From Chitinophagia bacterium (lineage in GTDB: Bacteria; Bacteroidota; Bacteroidia; Chitinophagales; Chitinophagaceae): 42,909 bases of DNA. This document shows positions 1-7,400 of this stretch, one piece after another (within the stretch, counting starts at the first letter, position 1; each line of letters begins with the position of its first letter). The translations under genes were made by a program, and so were the position numbers. The stretch spans positions 1-42,909 of the forward strand of contig RFVO01000009.1 in the NCBI GenBank assembly GCA_009928005.1, written 5' to 3'. The notes beneath the pieces are model-generated. The model was not told where the DNA came from and made no database searches. It was given only the letters and a program-made list of their open reading frames with translations.

Positions 1-2
1 CG

Positions 3-335
3 CCACATAAAAATTCAACTGAATTAGTGAACCTTATTTTAGCTGCCAATAATGAAGGGCCTAAGTTTAAATTAGATACTACCTACGATAAAGTAACCCA
101 TGTAGAAGGATGGTATTTTAGAAGCGACCATTTACCTTATGCAAGATTGGGTATTCCTGCTGTGATGTACACCTCTTTATTACATGAAGATTATCATACA
201 CCCCTTGATAATGCAGAAAATATTAACTACCCGAAGCTAAAGAAAATGGCCGACTGGATGTACCGTAGTGGTTGGAAAGTAGCCAACCTAGCTAAGCGTC
301 CAACTACCGATGCTAATTTTAAATTAGAGCGCTAA
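3..335 (+). CDS. M28 family zinc peptidase, C-terminal fragment (5' end outside window)
   Basis: The reading frame is open from the first bases of the window, so this is the last ~110 residues of a gene that begins upstream; the GTG at 27 is only an internal codon. The piece matches the C-terminal part of M28 metallopeptidases: an R-S-D-H-x-P-Y-A-R-L-G-I-P-A stretch and then D-Y-H-T-P-L-D, whose His is the last zinc ligand of the family. M28 enzymes are usually exported aminopeptidases or carboxypeptidases; the signal peptide and the other metal ligands would lie upstream. The gene ends 3 bp before the convergent HmuY-like gene with no terminator hairpin between them. It resembles the other M28 enzyme of the window (34678-35970), which has R-S-D-N then A-R-L-G-V-P-A at the same place. 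Family is sure, substrate unknown. Confidence 0.88.
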   Translation, partial: PHKNSTELVNLILAANNEGPKFKLDTTYDKVTHVEGWYFRSDHLPYARLGIPAVMYTSLLHEDYHTPLDNAENINYPKLKKMADWMYRSGWKVANLAKRPTTDANFKLER

Positions 336-338
336 TTA

Positions 339-986
339 TTAAAATACTTTACTGCCATTAGACTGATAAGTATACCTAAAACTATAATAGCGTTGCTTAG
401 TTAATTTTTCAATATCAGAAGCCGATACTGGTAAAGTAACTCCGCCTTTATAATAAGAAGTAATTTCTAGTTTCGCATATTTGCCAGAAGCTGTTCTAAT
501 AACAAGTACTCTCCCTGCTAATGGAGTAATTAAACTTGTTAATTGATCATAAGTATACCAACCCTTCCCGCTTCCTGTTGTAATGGCATAAGTAGGTGCA
601 TTGTCAGTTTTAAAAATAGAATCTGCTGGAATGATTTTTAAATCATCAAATAATCCAGTATAAATAAAGGCACCCCCTAATGCAGGGCCACTTGTACCAC
701 CATTAGTTAGAATTCTAGTAGACATAAAAGCTAAATCCCATTTTGCAGTAGCACTATCCGTACTTGGCACTATTGTATTATTTTCTAAACTGAAAAAAGT
801 ATATTTTCCAGCACTATAAGGCATCCCGTTAGCTGCAATACCCAAAACAGTATCAGCCATAAGATCGGTTACTACTTTTGTACTGACTGTAACTACAGGG
901 GTAGTAATAGTTTCAGATTTTGAACATGCGAACATTTGTGTAGTTGCTAATAATACGAATGTGATTTTAAATAATTGTTTGATCAT
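339..986 (-). CDS. HmuY-like haem-binding lipoprotein
   Basis: A 215-residue protein with a lipoprotein signal (hydrophobic residues 7-20, Cys21 as the probable lipidated residue). The body matches the HmuY family: W-D-L-A-F near residue 83, then T-N-G-G, a V-I-R-T-A-S-G-K-Y-A-K strand near 162-172 and Y-Y-S-F-R-Y near 200. HmuY proteins sit on the outer membrane, take haem and pass it to a TonB receptor. The gene follows such a receptor (992-3088) by only 5 bp, as in hmuR-hmuY operons. The sequence has no histidine at all, so the bis-His haem ligation of Porphyromonas gingivalis HmuY is impossible; Met43, Met55 and Met88 are the possible ligands in the mature part. Family assignment is strong; haem as the ligand is inference. 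Confidence 0.85.
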   Translation of the reverse strand: MIKQLFKITFVLLATTQMFACSKSETITTPVVTVSTKVVTDLMADTVLGIAANGMPYSAGKYTFFSLENNTIVPSTDSATAKWDLAFMSTRILTNGGTSGPALGGAFIYTGLFDDLKIIPADSIFKTDNAPTYAITTGSGKGWYTYDQLTSLITPLAGRVLVIRTASGKYAKLEITSYYKGGVTLPVSASDIEKLTKQRYYSFRYTYQSNGSKVF

Positions 987-991
987 AAAAT

Positions 992-3088
992 TTATTTTTG
1001 AGTTTTATATTTAAGTTGATATTTAAGATTAATAAAATAAGTTCTGCCTGCTAGGTTCGGTAAATGAATAGCATCGATATAATTATTAATATTATCAACG
1101 CCCATTTGAATAGCCATTCCATTTTTGTATTCTTTCCCTATTGAACTATGTAATGAATAATAGCTTTTTGCAAAATCATCTCCACTATCATATACTTCAT
1201 TGCCATTGGTATTATTCACAGCCCACTTACTTCTATATATAATTCTAAAATTTGCAAACATCCCTTTCTCGTTACTATAATTAATTTTTAATTGTGCCTT
1301 ATGTTTACTTACATTAGGTAGACCTACATAATCGGACATGGTTAGTCTTGTACTTATATTACTTGCATTTCTAGTATATACAGTGCCATCTTTAATTTTA
1401 GCTATTTGGTCTTTGTCGCCTGTGATTAAATATTGATAACCTCCACTAAGAACAAGTTTATTACTGAGGCTTTGTTTAAATTCTAATTCAGCTCCTTCAG
1501 TAAAGGCTCTGCCAATATTTAAATAACTAAAAATTTGAGCGCCACTAACATAAGTGCCTACTTGCTGTACTTCAATTAAATTGGTAATATCGTTTCTAAA
1601 TAGTTGCGTACTTATATATGTCTTAGAGATGGGCGTCCATTCCCAAGAAAGGTGCATTCCCGTTGAGGATTCTGGCTCTAAGGCCTTTAATAAATAATAA
1701 TTATTATACAAGCTTCCGATTTGTCCTAAACTACTTAATTGACCTATTACTTTTTGTGCTTGCGCCGAACCAAATACGCTATAATTTCCAGCTGCTGCAT
1801 TCGTAAAGTCTAAATAAAGTTGTCTAAAATCTGGGGCTTTAAATCCTTGCCCAATACTTAATCTAATTTTATGAGAAGCATTCAATTTATAAAGCATTGA
1901 TAATTTTGGACTCCATGCAGAAGCGTAGGTTGCATTTTTATCAAATCTTAAACCTCCAATTATAATAAATTTATCGCTAGCTGTCCACTCCCATTGTGTA
2001 AAGCCATATTGAATAGTATTTTCTTTTCTTAATTTTTCACTATCGTATCTGCTACTCTTCACCCCTTCCCAAACAGCACCAAGTCCAAAAATTCCATTTA
2101 TATTTTTACGAATAGCCCAATCGGTCTGATTTTCTATTCTTTTAAATAAATGATTTAAAAGATCATTATAAGGCGTTCCTGAAATAGTTAATAAATCTTG
2201 TTTGGATATATAGTTCGTTAAATAGCTTCGAAAACTTGTTTTTAAATTAGGCGTGAAATGATAATTCATAGTAGCACTTAAATTAGCATCCGTATTATGT
2301 TCATTTCCATTTGAATTTATAGTAACCCCTCCATTTGAAACGGCAATATTACTTTTAATAGTTTCTTCGGTAAGTCTTGTATTCAATAAAAGACTAGTAC
2401 GGTCGTTAAGAGTAAACTTTATTTGTTGGGTAGTACTAAGTCTATTAATAGGTGTAGTAATTCTGTTATTACTATTAGGTCTTATACTATATCCGTCGGT
2501 AGCATAATAATTATAAAAACCTTGATAAAAAATAGATTTTGAACGCAAACCGTTATATACATTTATATCATTGGTATTATAAGTGCCCATTCTTAACGAA
2601 GCAGCTAAAGGTGTTTGATTGGAAGCATCTGTAATAATATTAATAACACCTGCCATGGCTTCACTACCATATAAACTAGAAGAAGGGCCTTTTACAATTT
2701 CAATTTTTTTAATATTCCCAAGCGAAACTCTATTTAAATCAAGTACACCTGCTGTTCTGCCCACAAGGGGCTCTCCATTGATTAAAATAATTGTATAGTC
2801 AGGGTTTAAACCTTGCAATTGAACGCCTGCACCAAAACCACTGGTCATAGTTAAGCCAGTTTGTTCTTTAAGTATGTCGGTTAATCGAATAGAGCCTGTT
2901 TGTTGAATAGTTTGAGCATTTATAAGTGTAACTGGTACAGTTAAGTTACTCAATTTACGCTCCGATCTGGTAGCCGTAACCACTACACTATCGCCACTTG
3001 CAAATAAGGTATCTTTTACAAATTGCACTTGGCCCCAAATAAATTGAGGCGTAATAAAAAATAATAATATTAAAGACTTCTTAGGCAT
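992..3088 (-). CDS. TonB-dependent outer-membrane receptor (HmuR-like)
   Basis: A 698-residue outer-membrane receptor. A signal peptide ends near residue 20 and is followed by a short segment with V-V-V-T-A-T-R-S-E-R, typical of the TonB-box region, and a plug domain (about 45-155) with I-K-K-I-E-I-V-K-G-P-S-S-S-L-Y-G-S-E-A and G-V-I-N-I-I. The remaining ~540 residues form the beta barrel, including an F-K-A-P-D-F-R-Q-L-Y stretch like the FRAP region of haem receptors. There is no N-terminal carboxypeptidase-like domain, so it is not SusC-like. It is the first gene of a two-gene operon with the HmuY-like lipoprotein, which makes haem or a haem-like compound the likely cargo; a siderophore or cobalamin cannot be excluded. 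A possible membrane-bound regulator lies 94 bp upstream on the same strand. Confidence 0.88.
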   Translation of the reverse strand: MPKKSLILLFFITPQFIWGQVQFVKDTLFASGDSVVVTATRSERKLSNLTVPVTLINAQTIQQTGSIRLTDILKEQTGLTMTSGFGAGVQLQGLNPDYTIILINGEPLVGRTAGVLDLNRVSLGNIKKIEIVKGPSSSLYGSEAMAGVINIITDASNQTPLAASLRMGTYNTNDINVYNGLRSKSIFYQGFYNYYATDGYSIRPNSNNRITTPINRLSTTQQIKFTLNDRTSLLLNTRLTEETIKSNIAVSNGGVTINSNGNEHNTDANLSATMNYHFTPNLKTSFRSYLTNYISKQDLLTISGTPYNDLLNHLFKRIENQTDWAIRKNINGIFGLGAVWEGVKSSRYDSEKLRKENTIQYGFTQWEWTASDKFIIIGGLRFDKNATYASAWSPKLSMLYKLNASHKIRLSIGQGFKAPDFRQLYLDFTNAAAGNYSVFGSAQAQKVIGQLSSLGQIGSLYNNYYLLKALEPESSTGMHLSWEWTPISKTYISTQLFRNDITNLIEVQQVGTYVSGAQIFSYLNIGRAFTEGAELEFKQSLSNKLVLSGGYQYLITGDKDQIAKIKDGTVYTRNASNISTRLTMSDYVGLPNVSKHKAQLKINYSNEKGMFANFRIIYRSKWAVNNTNGNEVYDSGDDFAKSYYSLHSSIGKEYKNGMAIQMGVDNINNYIDAIHLPNLAGRTYFINLKYQLKYKTQK

Positions 3089-3182
3089 CGGGCCGCAAAG
3101 CTCGAAAATTTTAAACGCCTGCAGCTTAAATTAAGATAAAACTTTGTCTAAGTTCACTGTAATTTTACAATTTTATGACAAA

Positions 3183-4589
3183 TCAATTTTTATCTAAAAT
3201 TTGTTCAATCGATTTTAATTCGCTTGAAGGAATATAGTATTCATAAAACCTTTTATCATCTTCTTTACGCACACTACTTATGAGCGGCAATTCAGATTGT
3301 TTAATAAATTGATACTTTTCGTTTATAGTGTTAATCATATCGCTTCTTACTTTTTTCTGTAGTCCCACATTTTTATCCTTGATACCCAAAACATGATTAA
3401 TATCATTTATTTCTACATTCAGTCCTTTTTTAGAATTTTTAAGTAATAATGAAATTAGAGCCACTTCAGTGCCCACAAAGGCCTGATTAATTGATTTTGA
3501 TTTTAATATTTTAAGTTGTGTTTGTTCTAGTTTTTTATTTACACTTCTATTAAATAGCCAAATAGAAAAAGCAAGTACTGTCAATATAAAAATAATAAAG
3601 GCAATAATATAAAAATAATTATCATCTAATCCCCATATTGGATAATTCAAAAGCTCAAATAAATCAGATGTTAATTTTTTAGTAGAATATACTTTTAATT
3701 CTGAGCTATAACTATAAACAGAATCCTTGTAAAAAAATATATCCTGACTATTTGCTCTTCTTATAAAAAACTGATTGAGTTCAGAACTTTTAGATTTATA
3801 TATTTTATTAGTTATAAAATTAAAATAATAAGCTTCGTCTTGAATTATATATATATAGCCACTATCTAAGGGTAAAAATGAATTAGTTATATTAGCATCT
3901 GCCACTAATTTTTTAGAATTGGCATTTAGGGAGCCTAATTTTATCCATTTTTTTGTGGGTAGGTCTAGATAATAGCTATCATATATTCTCGTACCTCTAA
4001 TACTTTCTGGACCTGCAATACCTGCATTTACAATAGTTTGAAAAGGAACATATAATTTTCCTTCATTTTTAGAGAACCAATTGTAACCATTCGAAATAAT
4101 TTCATTATTAGCTGGAGTTATATCCCATTCCCTGTCTAAAAAATTAAAAGCCCTTAAATGACCATTTAATTTCCAAAATCCATAGCCTCCATAACTATAA
4201 ATATGTTTATTCCATACAAAGTTGTTGCATTCAATGTTGTAATTAATATTAATGGTGGCATCAATTCTATGAAAAGTATAGTTAGAATCGGCCATATCTT
4301 CTAATTGATAAATAACCCCTGTTTGTGAAATAAATAAGTAAAGGTTCTCTTTTGTTTTTATCAGCTCTTGGCCGTTCATTTTGAATATAGTTTCTCCTGT
4401 TGGGATAATTCTATTTGGCTTTGATATGAAAACCTTGCATTCAAGATCTTTTAGGTTTACAATCTTATCCAAAAAGGGGTTTCCACTAACTTTAAAGTGT
4501 TCTGGGAGCTCTGATAAAGTAGCATTTGCACTTAGAATAAAGGCTATTGAAATAAAAATTGTAAAAATAATAGATTTTACGTAATTCAT
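3183..4589 (-). CDS. Putative membrane-tethered sensor/regulator, unrecognised family
   Basis: A 468-residue protein I cannot name with certainty. Visible parts: a signal peptide (about 1-23), an exported region (24-320) rich in Tyr, Trp and Gly with kelch-like spacing (Y-S-Y-G-G-Y-G-F-W then a W-D-I strand), suggesting a beta-propeller-like sensor, one strong transmembrane segment (about 325-348), and a basic, helical cytoplasmic tail of ~120 residues. The tail has L-I-S-L-L-L near 372, D-I-N-H-V-L-G-I, then Q-K-K-V-R-S-D-M-I and I-N, ending in a segment with K-E-D-D-K-R-F-Y-E-Y. That layout could be a winged-helix DNA- or protein-binding domain, which would make it a one-component ToxR-like regulator. 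It ends 94 bp upstream of the HmuR/HmuY-like operon on the same strand, so control of haem uptake is plausible but only inferred. Confidence 0.6.
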   Translation of the reverse strand: MNYVKSIIFTIFISIAFILSANATLSELPEHFKVSGNPFLDKIVNLKDLECKVFISKPNRIIPTGETIFKMNGQELIKTKENLYLFISQTGVIYQLEDMADSNYTFHRIDATININYNIECNNFVWNKHIYSYGGYGFWKLNGHLRAFNFLDREWDITPANNEIISNGYNWFSKNEGKLYVPFQTIVNAGIAGPESIRGTRIYDSYYLDLPTKKWIKLGSLNANSKKLVADANITNSFLPLDSGYIYIIQDEAYYFNFITNKIYKSKSSELNQFFIRRANSQDIFFYKDSVYSYSSELKVYSTKKLTSDLFELLNYPIWGLDDNYFYIIAFIIFILTVLAFSIWLFNRSVNKKLEQTQLKILKSKSINQAFVGTEVALISLLLKNSKKGLNVEINDINHVLGIKDKNVGLQKKVRSDMINTINEKYQFIKQSELPLISSVRKEDDKRFYEYYIPSSELKSIEQILDKN

Positions 4590-4698
4590 TGATTATCAAT
4601 TATAAATTAGGTGAATAACTTATTTAATAAATGAGTTTTGTGGCATAAATATAGGAAATAACCTATTACGAAACTTAATAGGTAACTCAATTGAATAT

Positions 4699-4787
4699 TA
4701 TATTTCTTCAAATTGTCTTTTTTTGAGCAGCTTTTGGGGGAAAGCTATGGATTTTACAAGGGAGGCGTGAAAACGGCTCCCTTTTTT
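4699..4787 (+). ncRNA. Candidate small RNA or leader ending in an intrinsic terminator
   Basis: Between two gene starts the plus strand shows a -7-like box TATATTTC (4699-4706), then a hairpin AGCTTT/AAAGCT (4729-4734 with 4741-4746), then a terminator-like hairpin (4758-4783) followed by a T run. An RNA starting near 4712 would be about 75 nt. No gene ends here on the plus strand that would need a terminator: the gene to the left runs the other way. It could be a small RNA or a premature-termination leader of the phosphate operon downstream. Only the sequence pattern supports it. Confidence 0.35.
4758..4787 (+). terminator. Rho-independent terminator without an obvious upstream gene
   Basis: Stem GGGAG-G-CGT (4760-4768), loop GAAA (4769-4772), returning arm ACG-G-CTCCC (4773-4781) with one G-G mismatch, extended by AA/TT pairs and followed by six T (4782-4787). 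This is a good intrinsic terminator on the plus strand, 166 bp upstream of the DUF47 start. Confidence 0.6.
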
Positions 4788-4858
4788 ATTATACTTCCGC
4801 TATTTAATCGCAAGCTTCTTTCCCCCCATATATGTGGACTTTATTGCATCTATTCAGT

Positions 4859-4878
4859 ATTTGGTAACAATTTGGTAA
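4859..4878 (+). promoter_or_regulatory. Direct repeat with 11-bp period, possible Pho-box-like operator
   Basis: ATTTGGTAA occurs at 4859-4867 and again at 4870-4878, an exact 9-bp direct repeat spaced by one helical turn (11 bp). PhoB/PhoP-type response regulators bind direct repeats of this period, and the repeat stands 75 bp before a phosphate transporter operon. A -7-like TAATATTG (4876-4883) overlaps its right end. The sequence does not match the enterobacterial Pho box, so the link to phosphate control is inference from spacing and position. Confidence 0.4.
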
Positions 4879-4891
4879 TATTGAGGCGAAG

Positions 4892-4919
4892 CCCTTTTGC
4901 AACCAAAAGGGGACTTTTG
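4892..4919 (+). promoter_or_regulatory. Mutually exclusive leader hairpins before the phosphate operon
   Basis: CCCTTTTG (4892-4899) pairs perfectly with CAAAAGGG (4904-4911) across a 4-base loop. The same CAAAAG (4904-4909) can instead pair with CTTTTG (4914-4919), also across 4 bases. The two hairpins share one arm and cannot form together. They lie 34 bp before the DUF47 start codon. A switching role is possible; no ligand fold is recognisable. Confidence 0.35.
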
Positions 4920-4952
4920 TGAAGCATTATTCAAACCTATAAAAAGCTTATT

Positions 4953-5600
4953 ATGGACTTTAATTCAATCATGAAAATTTTCTTACCTAAGGATAGAGTT
5001 TTCTTTCAATTATTTGAAGAAGTAGCTGAACATGTTTATGAAATGGGTATCAAATTAAAAGAAATGGTGAACGAACCAGATGCAGATGTAAGAGCTAATA
5101 TTTTAGCACAAATAGAAAATCTAGAACATAAAAATGACGATTTAACACATACCATTTTTACAGAACTGGGTCGCAATTTCATTACCCCCTTTGATAGAGA
5201 AGACATTCACTACTTAGCAACTTCTTTGGATGATATCGCTGATTATATATACTCTTCTGCAAAGAAGATAAATTTTTATAAAGTAAACCCTAATGATACA
5301 GGTATTCACAAACTAGCTGAATTAATACTACAAGGCACACAGGAAACAAAGAAAGCAGTATTGGGACTTCGTAATATGAAAAATATTAAGGAAATGACAG
5401 AAGCTATGATAAAGGTGAATAGTATTGAAAATCAGGCTGACGATGTATTTGATATGAGTATAGAAAAATTATTTGAACAAGAAAACGATTTTAAAGAAGT
5501 AATTAAGAAAAGAGAAATATACCAAGTACTTGAAATTGCAACAGATAAAATTGAAGATGTATCAAATGTGATTGAATCTATTATTATCAAGTACGCTTAA
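4953..5600 (+). CDS. DUF47 / PhoU-like phosphate transport accessory protein
   Basis: A 215-residue all-helical cytoplasmic protein of the DUF47 family (TIGR00153), distantly related to PhoU. Diagnostic parts are the N-terminal L-P-K-D-R-V-F-F-Q-L-F-E, the H-K-N-D-D-L-T-H segment near residue 50, T-P-F-D-R-E-D-I near 74-81 and the D-D-I-A-D-Y-I segment after it. The second half repeats the pattern, with N-Q-A-D-D-V-F-D and a final D-K-I-E-D-V-S-N-V-I-E helix, as expected for the paired acidic motifs that bind metal in PhoU-like folds. It lies 11 bp upstream of a Pit-type phosphate transporter, the usual pairing, and is thought to modulate the transporter. An alternative start exists at 4971 (second Met, residue 7). 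The leader contains a direct repeat and alternative hairpins. Confidence 0.92.
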   Translation: MDFNSIMKIFLPKDRVFFQLFEEVAEHVYEMGIKLKEMVNEPDADVRANILAQIENLEHKNDDLTHTIFTELGRNFITPFDREDIHYLATSLDDIADYIYSSAKKINFYKVNPNDTGIHKLAELILQGTQETKKAVLGLRNMKNIKEMTEAMIKVNSIENQADDVFDMSIEKLFEQENDFKEVIKKREIYQVLEIATDKIEDVSNVIESIIIKYA

Positions 5601-5611
5601 TTTTATTCAAG

Positions 5612-7324
5612 ATGACTTTATTAATTATCATTATAGCCCTTGCGCTTATATTTGACTATATCAATGGATTTCATGATGCAGCCAACTCTATTGCAACGGT
5701 GGTATCTACTAAAGTACTTACTCCCTTTCAAGCAGTATTATGGGCAGCCTTATTCAACTCAGTAGCTTATTGGATTTTCAAGGACCATGCAGTAGCCAAT
5801 TCTATTAGTAAAACAGTTTATAAAGACTTTATTACATTACCCGTTATTTTCTCTGGTTTATTAGCTGCCATATTTTGGAACTTGCTTACTTGGTGGTATG
5901 GTATTCCCTCTTCTTCCTCACATACACTAATAGGTGGCTTCGCAGGAGCGGCTATTGCGCACGCCTTAATGATTAAAGGAATAGATTATTCTTGGGCTAA
6001 AATTGTAGACAGCGAAACCATTATTAAAACAGTATTATTTATTTTTCTAGCTCCTATTATTGGAATTGTAATATCTATATTTATAACGGTTGTAACTATT
6101 ATGCGTAATATTTGGTGGCGACTTGCCATTATAGCAATAGCCACTTTTGGTACAGTTTTAATGTTTGATAAATTTGAGGATACAAAAATTAAAGAGAACG
6201 TACAAAAATTTTACAGTATAGATAAATACCAAAAAGAAATTACCACTATTAAAAGTGAGCTTGAAAAAAAACAAGGCGACACTAACTTATTAGCAGCCTT
6301 ACAATTAAATGAAGGAAAATTAGAAAAGGCAAATGCTTCTTATAATCATTTAGTGCCTTATTTATCTGATTTTGATAATTCCTCAGCAGATAAAATAGCA
6401 GCAATTGCTAAAGACAGTGGCTGGTTAAAAAATGTGGCGGTTAGTAAATTAAAAGACGCTGTTCGAAATGCAAACGATTTTTTAGTACTTGAAGCAAAAG
6501 CACCAGAAAATGCCAATGCAAAAGCTGAATATGCTATTGCTAAAGTTAAAACAGAAGAATATAAGGTTCCAGTAAAATTATATTTAGAGCAAGGCATGAG
6601 TATAGATTCAGCAGTTATTGCTATTAACGCTATTTATCCTATTGCTGATAAAAATTTAGAAAAGGTAAAAACAAAAATGACCAAATTTAATATTGAAAAA
6701 ACTTTTGCAAGCGAAATTGACAAAGCAGATAATTCAATTATTGTATATGGTATTATTGGTGCTGCTATCTTATTTATGTTAGTATATTTATATGTTGAGA
6801 AAATAAAAACACCAACAGCACATACAGTTGCCTATATGTTTAAAAAATTACAATTATTTAGTTCAGCTGCGTTTAGTATAGGACATGGTGGTAATGATGC
6901 ACAAAAAGTAATGGGTATTATTGGTGCAGCTCTAATTGCAAATGGAAGTATGCAAGACTTTAGTCAATTACCTAGCTGGGTGCCTGTGGCTTGTTATTTA
7001 GCTATTGGTTTAGGCACGATGAGTGGTGGTTGGAAAATTGTAAAAACAATGGGGTCTAAAATTACCAAGGTAACCCCGCTTGAAGGAGTAGCTGCTGAAA
7101 CGGCAGGTGCGTTCACTTTATTTTTTACAGGTCAAATGGGAATTCCAGTTTCTACTACACATACCATTACAGGTTCTATTATTGGTGTAGGGGCCACTAA
7201 ACGTTTAAGTGCTGTAAGATGGGGTGTAACAACTAACCTATTATGGGCTTGGGTTTTAACCATTCCAGTAAGTGGTGTATTAGCAGCCATTACATTTTAT
7301 ATTGTACATTACTTTTTAAAATAA
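5612..7324 (+). CDS. pit: Inorganic phosphate transporter, Pit family
   Basis: A 570-residue integral membrane protein that would import phosphate, probably as a metal-phosphate complex driven by a cation gradient. The two signature repeats of the Pit family are intact: N-G-F-H-D-A-A-N-S-I-A near residue 18 and I-G-H-G-G-N-D-A-Q-K near 423. Each half also has the serine-rich motif (I-P-S-S-S-S-H-T near 99; I-P-V-S-T-T-H-T near 511). Between the halves is a hydrophilic, Lys/Glu/Ala-rich insert of about 185 residues (roughly 186-373), bracketed by hydrophobic segments, that looks helical. The gene follows DUF47 by 11 bp in one operon and ends before a strong terminator at 7356-7386. The family call is very secure; the role of the insert is unknown. 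Confidence 0.95.
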   Translation: MTLLIIIIALALIFDYINGFHDAANSIATVVSTKVLTPFQAVLWAALFNSVAYWIFKDHAVANSISKTVYKDFITLPVIFSGLLAAIFWNLLTWWYGIPSSSSHTLIGGFAGAAIAHALMIKGIDYSWAKIVDSETIIKTVLFIFLAPIIGIVISIFITVVTIMRNIWWRLAIIAIATFGTVLMFDKFEDTKIKENVQKFYSIDKYQKEITTIKSELEKKQGDTNLLAALQLNEGKLEKANASYNHLVPYLSDFDNSSADKIAAIAKDSGWLKNVAVSKLKDAVRNANDFLVLEAKAPENANAKAEYAIAKVKTEEYKVPVKLYLEQGMSIDSAVIAINAIYPIADKNLEKVKTKMTKFNIEKTFASEIDKADNSIIVYGIIGAAILFMLVYLYVEKIKTPTAHTVAYMFKKLQLFSSAAFSIGHGGNDAQKVMGIIGAALIANGSMQDFSQLPSWVPVACYLAIGLGTMSGGWKIVKTMGSKITKVTPLEGVAAETAGAFTLFFTGQMGIPVSTTHTITGSIIGVGATKRLSAVRWGVTTNLLWAWVLTIPVSGVLAAITFYIVHYFLK

Positions 7325-7355
7325 ATAGAAAAGGAAAAATAAAAATTAGTGCCAC

Positions 7356-7386
7356 AAAAAAGCCCCGATGTATCGGGGCTTTTTTT
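7356..7386. terminator. Bidirectional intrinsic terminator between pit and the M24 peptidase
   Basis: AGCCCCGAT (7361-7369) pairs perfectly with ATCGGGGCT (7372-7380); a run of A precedes and a run of T follows, so it can stop transcription from both convergent genes. Confidence 0.92.
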
Positions 7387-7400
7387 ATACTTTGTAAAGA

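Noticed and set aside
4713..4922. Open frame of 69 codons with a TTG start in the phosphate leader
   Set aside because: It runs across the terminator hairpin and alternative hairpins, has no recognisable motif and a poor start; the structures explain the region better.
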